64,000 nt of DNA from Clostridia bacterium (GCA_017482355.1 JAFUNJ010000010.1:248001-312000), one strand, 5' to 3'; counted from the first letter of the stretch, positions 8,718-17,783 are shown. Program-made: numbers and translations. The notes: generated from the sequence alone by a model not told the origin.

Positions 8718-8734
8718 CCTCCCTTGTGCAAAGG
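8718..8734. repeat. Fragment of the CCCTTGTGCAAAGGG repeat family
   Basis: CCTCCCTTGTGCAAAGG matches the outer arm of the longer copies at 16561-16678 and 48468-48595. Only one arm is left here. Confidence 0.45.
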
Positions 8735-8776
8735 TATGCTTACGGTACGCCCTACAACAAACTCTTTATCTACCCC

Positions 8777-8805
8777 TTGAAATCCTTACCGAAATATGTT
8801 ATACT
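8777..8805 (+). promoter_or_regulatory. Sigma-A promoter of the PpiC gene
   Basis: TTGAAA (8777-8782), 17-nt spacer, TATACT (8800-8805). Confidence 0.7.
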
Positions 8806-8837
8806 GAAATGTAATAACCTTGAAAGGAAAAAACACC

Positions 8838-9584
8838 ATGTCAGAATCCAGAATCCTCGCCTCGGTTGGCGGAATAAATATCACCGAAGCAGAGGTAAAC
8901 GAAGCAATACTCTCGATGGGCGAAAGAGGCCGCTCGCTCATGAATCCTCAGGGACAGAAAATGGTCCTCGACCAGCTTATCAACCGCAAGCTCATTCTAG
9001 CAGGCGCAAGAAAAGAGCTTCTCGAATTCGATCCCGAGTTCAAAAAACAGCTCGCTCTCGCTAAGGAGGAGCTTCTCACAAAATTTGCTATCAGCCGCGC
9101 GATCGAAAACGTAAAGGTCACCGACGAAGAAGCAAAAAAGTACTACGATGAAAACACCGAGCGCTTCAATACGGGCGCATCGGTAAACGCAAGCCACATC
9201 CTCGTAGATAGCGAGGAAAAGGCAGCCGAGATCCGCGCGGAGATAGAAAACGGAAGCATAAGCTTCGCAGACGCCGCAAGGAAGTACAGCTCCTGCCCCT
9301 CCAAGGACAACGGCGGAGAGCTCGGCACCTTCGGACGCGGACAGATGGTAAAGGAATTTGAGGACGCGGCGTTCGAGATGAACGTAGGCGAAATGTCCGC
9401 CCCCGTCAAGACGCAGTTCGGCTTCCACCTCATACTTCTTAACGAAAAGAACGAATCCACCGTTCTCGCTTATGAAGAAATAGCAGATCAGCTCAAGGAA
9501 CAGCTCCTCAGCGAAAAACAGCAAAAAGCATTCACATCAAGAATAAACCAGCTTAAGATCCTCTTCCCCGTAGATATTTTTTAA
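8838..9584 (+). CDS. PpiC/parvulin-type peptidylprolyl isomerase, apparently cytoplasmic
   Basis: A 248-residue protein. The ATG at 8838 is preceded by GAAAGG. An N-terminal SurA_N-like helical part (LINRKLILAGARK) leads to a rotamase domain at about residues 110-205: SASHILVDS, FADAARKYSSCPSK, GGELGTFGRGQM, FGFHLI. It has no signal peptide or lipobox, unlike PrsA, so it should act inside the cell on proline bonds or as a chaperone. It lies 18 nt upstream of a large membrane protein gene and shares its transcript. Confidence 0.88.
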   Translation: MSESRILASVGGINITEAEVNEAILSMGERGRSLMNPQGQKMVLDQLINRKLILAGARKELLEFDPEFKKQLALAKEELLTKFAISRAIENVKVTDEEAKKYYDENTERFNTGASVNASHILVDSEEKAAEIRAEIENGSISFADAARKYSSCPSKDNGGELGTFGRGQMVKEFEDAAFEMNVGEMSAPVKTQFGFHLILLNEKNESTVLAYEEIADQLKEQLLSEKQQKAFTSRINQLKILFPVDIF

Positions 9585-9602
9585 AGAAAGAAGGTAAGAG
9601 TA

Positions 9603-11675
9603 ATGTCACCGACAGTAATTTCTCTTATAGTGTGGCTTCCATTTCTCTTCTTCGCAATCTTATTCGGCACCGTCTTCTGCCTTTTCGGTTATAAAAGAGG
9701 CGCCGCACGCGCAGGAATCTCGATCGGTTCAACGATAATTGCCTGCATTCTCTCGATCCTCTTAGCAAAGCTTATCGCAGGGGGTCTTTCCGGCATCTTC
9801 GCTCCCATGATCGCTGACGGACTCACGAGCTCGGGAATTGAGGGCGGAGCACAAGAGATCGCATCTCTTGCAACAAGTGTTGCATCGGCAGTTGCCTCGG
9901 TGCTTCTGTACATTCCAATATTCGCCATCCTCGTTTCGATAGTTAAGCCGGTGGTTTCGGTCATCTTCAAGCGAGTTATCCCCAAGCCGAAGCACGTAGC
10001 TAACAAGATCGGCGGTCTTTCAATATCGCTTATTGACGCTTTCCTGCTCACCATGCTCATACTGTTGCCGATCTACGGCACGCTCGGAGTTACCGGTGAC
10101 GTTGTCAATGTGTTCGCCGATAAGGACGACGAGTCGGTGAGAGCAGTATCCGCCGCGACCGATCCCTTTGTAGTCGACGTTGCAAACGTCCCGCCCTTCT
10201 CTACCGCATACGACATTCTTATGTCCTGTAAGATCGGCGATACGAACGTAAGCATTTCGGGAACAATACGCGATACCGCCGACGTTGTCCGCCATGCGAA
10301 AAGCATCGGCAACACGAAGAAGGGCGACTTCAATGAAAAAGAGGTTCTTGCCCTCCTTGACAGCACAGAGGAGCTTCTTACCGATAATCCGTTCATAACG
10401 GATTTCATCTGTGATTTCCTCGGCGGTAATCTTCCCTCCGTGAAGGTGCCCGGAATCGGAAAGATAAAGCCAAACGAGTACTATCCCGCACTTTCCGACA
10501 GCAAGCAGCTCCGAAAAGACCTTCCCGCATTCTTCGACCTGTCCGAGGCGATGGTAAAGAGCGGAATGGTGGAAGCGCTTGTAAATAAGGATACCGATAT
10601 GTCGGGGGTAGATGCCAAAATGGTATCAGATGCATTCGGTGATACTCTCAACCATTCAAACGCGATCGCAACCTTCAAGAGCAACCTTCTAAAGAACGTC
10701 GTTGATACATTCTCAAAGGATATAATTGAAAAGGGCAATGATACCGACGGCTCTGTAAAGGCACTCTGTGACGCCCTCTCCGCCATCCCCGCTAATCCGA
10801 TGAGCAAGGAAGATGCAAATAAAGAAGGAGAATCCTTCTACCTCCTCATCACGGGACTCATTTCGTCCTCTAACAAGAAGACAAGCGCAATGGGTGTCGG
10901 AATGATGCTCGAGGGTCTTGCACGCCATCCGATGGTCGGCGTTGACAAGGTAATTAATGCCGCAGAAGCGATCATGGAAAGCTCCGGAAACGACGTTTCC
11001 GATTCCTTGCTCGTGAAGCTGAAAGAAAACCTTCTCCTCTCGGTCAACAAGCCGGTAGGCGAAAACTTCTTCGGTAAATATTCCAGCGCCTCGTTTGCCG
11101 CCATAGACGCATTCGGCGGTATCGCAGGCGGAGATTCCGAGGATAACGAGGAGAACAAGTCTTCCTCCAACGAAAGCATGAAGGAGCTCATCACATCCGA
11201 TAAGGAAGCTCTCGGCGCAGTCAAGGACACTATAAGCTCCGACCTTGTAAAAGACATGGGAATTGATGATGAGGACGCAGACGCATTCAAGGGCGTTATC
11301 GACGCGACCCTCGATTCTATCATCGAGACCGACTGTCCTGCGGAAGACGTAGATAAGGAAGCCGAAGCGCTCGGCAACGTTTTCGAAGCAGTGACCGAGG
11401 TAACGGAAAATCCCGAGAATACCGACGACGTCGTTAAGGAATACGCGACCGAAATAATCGACGAATGCCTTGAATCGAAGATAGTGTCGAGAATGATCGT
11501 CAACGTCACAAGCAGAGGAAATCCCGATCCGCTCGGACTCTTCAAGAATCTTACCGACGACGCAAAGGTGTCCGTCGGTGAAACCATAGACGAATACATA
11601 GCAGAGGCAGAGACCGACGAGGATGTCGCAGTCCTTGAAGCATTCAAGATCTTTGTAGGTGTAATAAATGACTGA
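9603..11675 (+). CDS. Large CvpA-like membrane protein with acidic extracytoplasmic region
   Basis: A 690-residue protein. Residues 1 to about 170 hold four to five hydrophobic segments with the pattern seen in CvpA/colicin V production family proteins (FGYKRGAARAGISIGS between the first two). About 500 mostly helical, acidic and lysine-rich residues follow, with no further membrane segment, and the chain ends EAFKIFVGVIND. The CvpA match is by appearance only and covers the N-terminal quarter; the rest I do not recognise. Its end overlaps the next gene by 8 nt and it follows a PpiC chaperone gene. Confidence 0.65.
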   Translation: MSPTVISLIVWLPFLFFAILFGTVFCLFGYKRGAARAGISIGSTIIACILSILLAKLIAGGLSGIFAPMIADGLTSSGIEGGAQEIASLATSVASAVASVLLYIPIFAILVSIVKPVVSVIFKRVIPKPKHVANKIGGLSISLIDAFLLTMLILLPIYGTLGVTGDVVNVFADKDDESVRAVSAATDPFVVDVANVPPFSTAYDILMSCKIGDTNVSISGTIRDTADVVRHAKSIGNTKKGDFNEKEVLALLDSTEELLTDNPFITDFICDFLGGNLPSVKVPGIGKIKPNEYYPALSDSKQLRKDLPAFFDLSEAMVKSGMVEALVNKDTDMSGVDAKMVSDAFGDTLNHSNAIATFKSNLLKNVVDTFSKDIIEKGNDTDGSVKALCDALSAIPANPMSKEDANKEGESFYLLITGLISSSNKKTSAMGVGMMLEGLARHPMVGVDKVINAAEAIMESSGNDVSDSLLVKLKENLLLSVNKPVGENFFGKYSSASFAAIDAFGGIAGGDSEDNEENKSSSNESMKELITSDKEALGAVKDTISSDLVKDMGIDDEDADAFKGVIDATLDSIIETDCPAEDVDKEAEALGNVFEAVTEVTENPENTDDVVKEYATEIIDECLESKIVSRMIVNVTSRGNPDPLGLFKNLTDDAKVSVGETIDEYIAEAETDEDVAVLEAFKIFVGVIND

Positions 11676-12951
11676 TATTAAGCAAATTTACGAAACACTC
11701 GGAATTTGCCCAAAGGTATATGAGCTCGGCGAGGAGATAATCTCCTCGCTCGACTCTCGTTTTGGGGAAATCGACCGCATATCCGAATACAACCAGGCAA
11801 AGGTGCTTCATGCAATGCAGAAAAACCGCGTGAACGCAACTCACTTTGCCGCAACGACGGGCTACGGCTATAACGACTTCGGACGCGATAACCTCGAAAA
11901 GGTCTACGCAGACGTTTTTCATACCGAAGCCGCACTCGTACGTCCGCAGATAACCTGCGGCACACACGCATTGACTGTCGCACTCTCGGCAAACCTTCTC
12001 CCGGGCGACGAGCTTCTCTCCCCCGCAGGCGGTCCGTACGACACGCTTGAGGAGGTCATCGGCATAAGAGAATCGCCCTGCTCTCTCAAGGAATACGGCG
12101 TATCATACCGTCAGGTAGACCTGCTTGAAGACGGCACTTTTGACTATGAAAATATCGCGAAGGCGATAAACGAGAAAACGAAGCTCGTCACGATCCAGCG
12201 CTCAAAGGGCTATAAGACACGCCCGACCTTTTCCGTCAAGCAGATAGGCGAGCTTATCGCGTTTGTCAAGAGCATAAAGCCCGAGCTTATCGTAATGGTA
12301 GATAACTGCTACGGTGAATTTGTTGAGACCATCGAGCCGTCGGACGTCGGCGCAGATATGACGGTCGGCTCGCTCATCAAGAATCCCGGCGGCGGACTTG
12401 CCCCTATCGGCGGATATATCGTCGGCACTCAGAAGTGCGTCGACCGATGCGCATACCGTCTCTCCGCACCCGGTCTAGGTCAGGAAGTCGGAGCAAACCT
12501 CGGCATTATGCCGGCATTTTATCAGGGCTTCTTCCTCGCGCCGACAGTAACGGCCGGCGCACTCAAGGGCGCAGTATTTGCAGCAAACGTCTATGAGCGA
12601 CTCGGCTTCCGCGTCGTCCCGAACAGCACCGAGAGCCGTCACGATATAATACAAGCAGTCGAGCTCGGCTCTGCGGAAAGAATAATCGCATTCTGCCGCG
12701 GTATTCAGGCAGCGGCACCCGTCGATTCCTACGTCACGCCCGAGCCGTGGGCAATGCCGGGCTACGATTCCGAGGTAATTATGGCGGCCGGCGCATTCGT
12801 GCAGGGCTCGTCCATCGAGCTTTCAGCCGACGGACCGATCCGCGAGCCGTACGCGGTGTATTTCCAGGGCGGTCTTACCTGGTACCACGCAAAGCTCGGT
12901 ATACTGATGTCGCTCCAAAAGCTCTACGAAGCAGGACTTGTTGAACTGTAA
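11668..12951 (+). CDS. Methionine gamma-lyase family (aluminium-resistance/YnbB type) PLP protein
   Basis: A 427-residue fold-type I PLP protein. FAATTGYGYNDFGRD, RPQITCGTHAL, the cofactor Asp in MVDNCYGEFVE and the PLP lysine in GSLIKNPGGG (about residue 238) are all visible, as is GLGQEVGANLG. The family is annotated as methionine gamma-lyase-like or as aluminium-resistance protein; its true substrate is poorly known. Length is normal. It overlaps the preceding CvpA-like gene by 8 nt and closes that operon. Confidence 0.88.
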   Translation: MTDIKQIYETLGICPKVYELGEEIISSLDSRFGEIDRISEYNQAKVLHAMQKNRVNATHFAATTGYGYNDFGRDNLEKVYADVFHTEAALVRPQITCGTHALTVALSANLLPGDELLSPAGGPYDTLEEVIGIRESPCSLKEYGVSYRQVDLLEDGTFDYENIAKAINEKTKLVTIQRSKGYKTRPTFSVKQIGELIAFVKSIKPELIVMVDNCYGEFVETIEPSDVGADMTVGSLIKNPGGGLAPIGGYIVGTQKCVDRCAYRLSAPGLGQEVGANLGIMPAFYQGFFLAPTVTAGALKGAVFAANVYERLGFRVVPNSTESRHDIIQAVELGSAERIIAFCRGIQAAAPVDSYVTPEPWAMPGYDSEVIMAAGAFVQGSSIELSADGPIREPYAVYFQGGLTWYHAKLGILMSLQKLYEAGLVEL

Positions 12952-12977
12952 TTATCGGATTATTCGATTGTCGTCCG

Positions 12978-13100
12978 TTGTCATTCTGAGCGCAGCGTCG
13001 CCAGACCCATTCGATTGCGCTTCGCTTCACTCAGGGTGACGGCGACGCGCAGCCGAACCCGCAGGGATCCGTAGCGCCAGCGAAGGAGGAATCTCGGACG
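12978..13100. repeat. Dispersed palindromic repeat (TCATTCTGAGCGCAG family), copy 2
   Basis: TGTCATTCTGAGCGCAGC is followed by CACTCAGGGTGACGGCG and a CGCAGCCGAACCCGCAGGGATC tail comparable to copy 1 at 1050-1214. The remaining 12952-13296 gap has a hairpin terminator and a TTTGTAGGG remnant near 13238. Confidence 0.55.
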
Positions 13101-13129
13101 GCTCTCTCAATAATTTTGAACATTGTTAT

Positions 13130-13161
13130 AAAAAATCTCCGCCTCGGCGGAGATTTTTTTG
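13130..13161. terminator. Bidirectional Rho-independent terminator
   Basis: AAAAAATCTCCGCC-TC-GGCGGAGATTTTTTT is a near-perfect stem flanked by A and T tracts on both sides. Confidence 0.75.
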
Positions 13162-13296
13162 TATTACCGTCAACCTCTCCGCGAATCGCCATCTCTCTGC
13201 TCACTCTATCATAAATATTCAAACGCCTCAACACATTTTGTAGGGGGCAACGCTGATTTCAAATCTTTCTGACAGAGTGTTGCTCAACATTTTTTC

Positions 13297-13325
13297 TTGA
13301 CAAATCCCCAAAAGAGGTATATAAT
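13297..13325 (+). promoter_or_regulatory. Consensus sigma-A promoter ahead of the RpiR gene
   Basis: TTGACA (13297-13302), 17-nt spacer, TATAAT (13320-13325). The expected transcription start, about 7 nt downstream, falls on the ATG at 13332. Confidence 0.75.
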
Positions 13326-13331
13326 CTAATT

Positions 13332-13463
13332 ATGAAAGAAACGTGCGTCGGACTTGCAAAAATTGCCGACGTACCTTTTCTTGTATTTTTTGACCCTTTT
13401 GTGCCGAAAAACTGCAAGAAAATGACGGAAAACCCCTCAAAAAAGGAAGAACGGACACTATGA
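13332..13463 (+). CDS. Possible 43-codon leaderless upstream ORF overlapping the RpiR start
   Basis: An ATG at 13332 stands where transcription should begin. The frame runs 43 codons (MKETCVGLAKIADVPFLVFF...) and ends in a TGA that overlaps the RpiR ATG as ATGA. There is no Shine-Dalgarno for it, so it would need leaderless initiation. Its first half also forms a CGTCGG/CCGACG hairpin. I cannot tell a real coupled peptide from chance. Confidence 0.3.
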   Translation: MKETCVGLAKIADVPFLVFFDPFVPKNCKKMTENPSKKEERTL

Positions 13464-14326
13464 AAAATAATCTTCTCGAAAAAATCAAGGTGTCGCTTCC
13501 GACCTTCTCGAAAGGTCAGAAAGCGATAGGAAGCTTCATTCTCAACAACTACGATAAAGCCGCGTTTATGACCGCATCGCGCCTCGGCGAGGTGACGAAC
13601 GTCAGCGAATCAACCGTCGTCCGCTTCGCGACCGCACTCGGCTACGAGGGCTACCCCGAGCTTCAGCTCGCGCTTCAGGAGCTTATCCGCATACGTCTGA
13701 CATCCGTTCAGAGAATGGAAGTAACCAACGACCGTATCGGCGAGGGCGATGTCCTTGAAAGCGTGCTCAATTCCGATATGGCGAAGATAAGAAGCACTCT
13801 CGAGACCGTCAGCCGCGCCGACTTCACCGCCGCGTCAGACGCGATAGTCAAGGCGAAGCGCATCTACATTATCGGCATGCGCTCAAGTGCTTCCCTTGCA
13901 AGCTTCCTTGCCTTCAATTTCAGATTCATGTTCGATAACGTGACTCTCGTCCAAACGACAAGCGGAAGCGAAATATTCGAGCAGCTTCTCCGCGTTTCGG
14001 AGGGCGATGTCGTTATCGCAATAAGCTTCCCGCGCTACTCGAAGCGTATAATCAACGCAGTCGAGTTCGCACACATGCAGGGCGCACACATCGTCGCGCT
14101 CACCGACTCGGCACTTTCCCCGATAGCAACTCACGCAGACAGCACCCTCTACGCAAAGAGCGATATGGCGTCCTTCGTCGATTCTCTTGTCGCACCGCTG
14201 AGCATCATAAACGCGCTCATCGTCGATATCGCCCGTAAGAAGAAGGTCGAGCTTCAAAACGTCTTCTCGCGCCTTGAAACGATATGGGACGAGTACGACG
14301 TTTACGATAAGGACAGCCACATATAA
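13460..14326 (+). CDS. MurR/RpiR family transcriptional regulator
   Basis: A 288-residue regulator. The N-terminal HTH (about residues 1-77) includes TASRLGEVTNVSESTVVRFATALG. A SIS sugar-isomerase domain (about 125-245) shows IYIIGMRSSASLASFLAFNF and DVVIAISFPRYSK, the phosphosugar-binding part. Members sense a sugar phosphate and control nearby genes. The AAGGAAG site 9 nt before the ATG supports the start. Its stop shares one base with the next gene's start, so it is co-transcribed with the flavoprotein. The ligand is unknown. Confidence 0.9.
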   Translation: MKNNLLEKIKVSLPTFSKGQKAIGSFILNNYDKAAFMTASRLGEVTNVSESTVVRFATALGYEGYPELQLALQELIRIRLTSVQRMEVTNDRIGEGDVLESVLNSDMAKIRSTLETVSRADFTAASDAIVKAKRIYIIGMRSSASLASFLAFNFRFMFDNVTLVQTTSGSEIFEQLLRVSEGDVVIAISFPRYSKRIINAVEFAHMQGAHIVALTDSALSPIATHADSTLYAKSDMASFVDSLVAPLSIINALIVDIARKKKVELQNVFSRLETIWDEYDVYDKDSHI

Positions 14327-15543
14327 TGAAAAGGATCGCAGTAATAGGCGGAGGCGCCGCGGGAATGATGGCGGCGGCAAGAGCCATCGCAAACGGATGC
14401 GACGTGACGCTCTACGAAAGAAACGACATGCTCGGCAGAAAGCTCGCCATCACGGGTAAGGGCAGATGTAACGTAACCAACAACTGCGACCGCGACGAGT
14501 TTTTCAAAAATATTCCGACAAACCCTCGCTTCCTCTACTCATCATACAGTAATTTCTCGGCGCAGAACACGATGGAGTTTTTCGAGAATCTCGGCGTACC
14601 GCTCAAAACCGAGCGCGGAAACCGTGTTTTCCCCATTTCAGATAGGGCGTTCGACATCGTCGACGCGCTCGCAAATCTCGTAAAGAAGAACGTCGTTCAC
14701 GCACGTGTCAGCGGAATCGAAGCCGAAAACGGCGAGATCGTCGGCGTTAAGGTAGGGGGGAACACCATCCCTTACGACGCGGTCATCGTCTGCACGGGCG
14801 GTGTATCTTACCAGAAAACCGGCTCAGACGGCGACGGAATACGCTTTGCGCGCTCCTTGGGACTTGAAACGGTCCCCTGCCGTCCGTCGCTCGTTCCGAT
14901 CGAATCACCCGACCGCCACTGTCCCGATATGCAGGGGCTTTCTCTCAAAAACGTCGCAATAAAGGCAGAGGACGAGAACGGAAAGACGGTATATCAGGAC
15001 TTCGGTGAGATGATGTTCACACATTTCGGCGTGACTGGACCGATGATACTCTCGCTCTCGTCAATGATCCCCGACCTCGGCGAGAAAAAATACACTCTCT
15101 ATATTGATATGAAGCCAGCGCTCGACGAAAAGGAGCTTGATAACCGACTCCTTTCCGACTTCGGTAAAAATCTCAACCGCGACTTCATAAATTCCCTCTC
15201 GGCGCTTCTGCCCTCACGAATGATACCCGTGTTCGTAAAAATGTCGGGCATATCCCCCGACCGCAAGGTAAATTCGATCACGAAAGAGGAGAGAAGATCG
15301 CTTGTGACGCTTCTCAAGCGCTTCCCCGTGCGCCTAAGCGGCTTCCGCCCGATAAACGAGGCAATAATCACAAAGGGCGGCGTCAGCGTCAAGGAGATAA
15401 ACCCGAAAACGCTCGAAAGCAAGAAAATCAAGGGACTGTATTTCGCAGGCGAGGTCATCGACGTTGACGCTTATACGGGCGGATTTAACCTGCAGATCGC
15501 ATTCTGCACTGCCGTCACCGCCGCAGACAGCGCATCGTGGTGA
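14326..15543 (+). CDS. BaiN/HI0933-like NAD(P)/FAD-dependent oxidoreductase
   Basis: A 405-residue flavoprotein. The FAD-binding GGGAAGMMAA stands at residues 8-17, followed by YERNDMLGRKLAITGKGRCNVTN, a strong signature of the HI0933 family. VVCTGGVSYQKTGSDGDG and the C-terminal GLYFAGEVIDVDAYTGGFN complete the fold. A member in bile-acid dehydroxylating clostridia has been assigned as BaiN, but most members have unknown substrates and nothing here points to bile acids. Its start overlaps the RpiR stop (TAATG). Confidence 0.88.
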   Translation: MKRIAVIGGGAAGMMAAARAIANGCDVTLYERNDMLGRKLAITGKGRCNVTNNCDRDEFFKNIPTNPRFLYSSYSNFSAQNTMEFFENLGVPLKTERGNRVFPISDRAFDIVDALANLVKKNVVHARVSGIEAENGEIVGVKVGGNTIPYDAVIVCTGGVSYQKTGSDGDGIRFARSLGLETVPCRPSLVPIESPDRHCPDMQGLSLKNVAIKAEDENGKTVYQDFGEMMFTHFGVTGPMILSLSSMIPDLGEKKYTLYIDMKPALDEKELDNRLLSDFGKNLNRDFINSLSALLPSRMIPVFVKMSGISPDRKVNSITKEERRSLVTLLKRFPVRLSGFRPINEAIITKGGVSVKEINPKTLESKKIKGLYFAGEVIDVDAYTGGFNLQIAFCTAVTAADSASW

Positions 15544-15605
15544 AAACGCGAAAGACGCAGCGCCATATAAGCGCTAATTTCGTCGAAAAAACGAATAATT
15601 TTTTC

Positions 15606-15634
15606 TTTACAAACAGATAAGCATATTGTATAAT
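15606..15634 (+). promoter_or_regulatory. Sigma-A promoter of purC
   Basis: TTTACA (15606-15611), 17-nt spacer, TATAAT (15629-15634). The leader of about 35 nt leaves no room for a purine riboswitch. Confidence 0.7.
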
Positions 15635-15675
15635 TGAAATATACTAACTCAAATAAATTAAGGGAGACCGGATTT

Positions 15676-16377
15676 ATGAAAAAGATCTACACAGGCAAAA
15701 CGAAGGACGTATTTGCACTCGAGAACGGAAACGTTCTTCTCAAATTCAAGGACGATTGCACCGGCAAGGACGGCGTTTTCGATCCCGGTGAAAACTCCGT
15801 CGGACTTACCATTGAGGGTATAGGCAAGGCAAATCTTCAGACTTCCGTATACTACTTCGAGCTCTGCAAGAAGGCAGGCATAAAGACGCACTATGTTTCC
15901 GCAAACATTGAAGACGCAACAATGGAAGTTATCTCCGCCGAAAACTTCGGCAAGGCGCAGGGCGGAAACGGACTTGAGGTCATCTGCCGCCTCGTTGCGA
16001 CCGGCTCCTTCATCCGCCGCTACGGCGAATATATCAAGAACGGCACCCGTCTTAACGGCGGCTACGTTGAATGCACATTCAAGAACGACGAAAAGGGCGA
16101 TCCGCTCGTAACGGGCGAGGGCCTCGTTGCTCTCGGCGTTATGACCGAGGAGATGTTCGCGTCGCTCAAGCAACAGACTCTCGCTATCACCAAGATCGTT
16201 GCCGACGACCTCAAGACCATCGGTCTTGATCTTTGGGACATAAAGTTCGAGTTCGGCTACACCAAGGACGGCGAGGTCGTTCTTATCGACGAGATCGCAT
16301 CGGGCAATATGCGCGTTTACGAGGGCGATAAGATCGTCGAGCCCGTAGAGCTTACCAAGAAGATTCTCAACAGATAA
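15676..16377 (+). CDS. purC: Phosphoribosylaminoimidazole-succinocarboxamide synthase
   Basis: A 233-residue SAICAR synthetase that joins CAIR and aspartate with ATP in purine synthesis. Family features are the opening [48 protein letters not shown] and [19 protein letters not shown] 8-10 nt before the ATG at 15676 fixes the start, although a TTG frame opens 42 nt earlier. It stands alone, between its own promoter and terminator, not in a pur operon. Confidence 0.95.
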   Translation: MKKIYTGKTKDVFALENGNVLLKFKDDCTGKDGVFDPGENSVGLTIEGIGKANLQTSVYYFELCKKAGIKTHYVSANIEDATMEVISAENFGKAQGGNGLEVICRLVATGSFIRRYGEYIKNGTRLNGGYVECTFKNDEKGDPLVTGEGLVALGVMTEEMFASLKQQTLAITKIVADDLKTIGLDLWDIKFEFGYTKDGEVVLIDEIASGNMRVYEGDKIVEPVELTKKILNR

Positions 16378-16382
16378 TATAG

Positions 16383-16413
16383 AAAAGAGGCACTTATGGG
16401 TGCCTCTTTTTCG
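16383..16413 (+). terminator. Rho-independent terminator after purC
   Basis: AGAGGCAC...GTGCCTCT stem with a TTTT tail, 6 nt after the stop. Confidence 0.8.
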
Positions 16414-16560
16414 AGATACTTTCAATCATTCTGCCACGATGTTTGTAGGGTGAGGGCTTGCTCGGGAACCCCACGCGCTCACGCCGCCCGCTCCCGCGCT
16501 CTCGCCGCCCGCTCCCGCGCTCACGCTGTCCGCCACGCGAAAAATCTTCGTCACGTTATC

Positions 16561-16678
16561 GGCTCCCTTGTGCAAAGGGAGCTCCGCGAAGCGGTGAGGG
16601 ATTGTCGTAAAAGGATCTTATGTTTCTTACAATCCCTCCGCCTCGCAAGCTCGGCACCTCCCTTTACACAAGGGATGC
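16561..16678. repeat. CCCTTGTGCAAAGGG palindromic repeat, copy 1
   Basis: Outer arms GGCTCCCTTGTGCAAAGGG and CCTCCCTTTACACAAGGGA enclose GTGAGGGATTGT and ACAATCCCTC inner arms, so the whole unit folds back on itself. A near relative stands at 48468-48595. The rest of the 16414-16798 gap is made of other repeat remnants (GTTGCTTCGCAACCTAC near 16685; GC-rich CCGCCCGCTCCCGCG tandem units near 16485-16520) and no gene. Confidence 0.65.
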
Positions 16679-16798
16679 AAAACTGTTGCTTCGCAACCTA
16701 CACCTCATCCGTCCGAGGTTTACCTCTTAGACACCTTCCCCAAAGGGAGGGCAAGACAGCGTCGCCGCAAAACCTTAACATTTTAATCGGAGAAACCA

Positions 16799-17440
16799 AT
16801 GACAAAATTTCTAATGATCCGCCACGGCGAAAGTGAAGCAAACCTGAAAAGAGTATTTGCAGGGCACTATAACGCGCCCCTCACCGACCTCGGTCGCCGT
16901 CAGGCGAGAGCAACCGCCGAATATATAAAACAGACCTTTAAGGTCGATAAAATATACGCCTCCGACCTCGACCGCGCATTCTGTACGGGAAAGGCGACAG
17001 CCGACCTGTTCGGACTTGACATCACCCCGACAAAAGAGCTCCGCGAAATATACGCCGGTGACTGGGAAGGTCGTATTTTCGACGATATAAAGGAAGAATA
17101 CCCCGATCTGTTCGGGAAATGGTTCGGCGACACCGGCAACGTCCGCCCTCCGAACGGAGAGAGCGTCGAGGAGCTTGGCGATCGTATAATCACCTGCATC
17201 AAAAAAATCGGCGACGAAAACCCCGACTCGACCGTCGTTCTCGCAACGCATGCAACACCTATCCGCGTTCTTCAGGCAATAGTCACCTACGGAAGCGTAA
17301 ACGCTATGAAAAACGTCAAGTGGGTATCAAACGCCTCGGTCACTACCGTCCTTTACGAAAACGGCACTCTGACCGTCGCCGAAGCGGGCTACGATAAGCA
17401 CCTTTCGGGAATAATATCCGAGCTTCCGAAAGATATATAG
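16799..17440 (+). CDS. Histidine phosphatase family protein (phosphoglycerate mutase-like)
   Basis: A 213-residue protein with the catalytic RHGE at residues 8-11 (FLMIRHGESEAN), the second arginine in ASDLDRAFCTG, an acidic REIYAGDWEG and the second histidine in LATHATPIRVL. These residues make the phosphohistidine pocket of branch 1 histidine phosphatases, which include cofactor-dependent mutases, GpmB-like phosphatases and CobC. The substrate cannot be deduced. It is monocistronic and converges on a minus-strand gene across a terminator. Confidence 0.88.
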   Translation: MTKFLMIRHGESEANLKRVFAGHYNAPLTDLGRRQARATAEYIKQTFKVDKIYASDLDRAFCTGKATADLFGLDITPTKELREIYAGDWEGRIFDDIKEEYPDLFGKWFGDTGNVRPPNGESVEELGDRIITCIKKIGDENPDSTVVLATHATPIRVLQAIVTYGSVNAMKNVKWVSNASVTTVLYENGTLTVAEAGYDKHLSGIISELPKDI

Positions 17441-17469
17441 AAAAACCGACGGAAAACCGTCGGTTTTTC
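17441..17469. terminator. Bidirectional terminator between convergent genes
   Basis: AAAAACCGACGG-AAAA-CCGTCGGTTTTT, starting right after the phosphatase stop and serving the minus-strand gene from the other side. Confidence 0.8.
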
Positions 17470-17472
17470 ATT

Positions 17473-17763
17473 TTAATTAAACTCTTCTTCGTCTGCGGTC
17501 TCGTCAACGGGAATATTATGACGGAAGGTATCGTCTTCGCAGATATTGTTCATTGCATCGAGGATGAGCTCGCTATCGTACTTCTCCTTCACCTTTTCGG
17601 CAACGAGGAAGCCGCCCGCAACGCCCGAGATAAGTCCGAGGATCATAAATGGACTTGCCGTGTTTTTCTTATCCTTGATAAGATACGCGATCACGAGGAA
17701 AAAGCAGGAAATTGCCTGAACGATGAGCATGATTCCGAGATAAAATCTAGTCTGTTTATGCAT
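17473..17763 (-). CDS. Small two-helix membrane protein, function unknown
   Basis: Ninety-six residues. Two hydrophobic segments (about residues 8-27 and 38-53, the latter GLISGVAGGFLVAE) are separated by KDKKNTASP, followed by an acidic tail ending DETADEEEFN. It lies 20 nt downstream of prfB on the same strand with a GGAG-type site, so it is probably co-transcribed. I do not recognise the family. Confidence 0.6.
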   Translation of the reverse strand: MHKQTRFYLGIMLIVQAISCFFLVIAYLIKDKKNTASPFMILGLISGVAGGFLVAEKVKEKYDSELILDAMNNICEDDTFRHNIPVDETADEEEFN

Positions 17764-17783
17764 AATAATTCTCCTATCTTTGA

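Noticed and set aside
10838..11647. A 269-codon Ser-rich minus-strand frame
   Set aside because: Shadow of the CvpA-like gene; Ser/Thr-rich composition comes from reading GA-rich codons backwards.
16396..16836. A 146-codon ORF between purC and the phosphatase
   Set aside because: It starts inside the purC terminator and runs through palindromic repeats; the Arg/Ala-rich product is repeat-derived.
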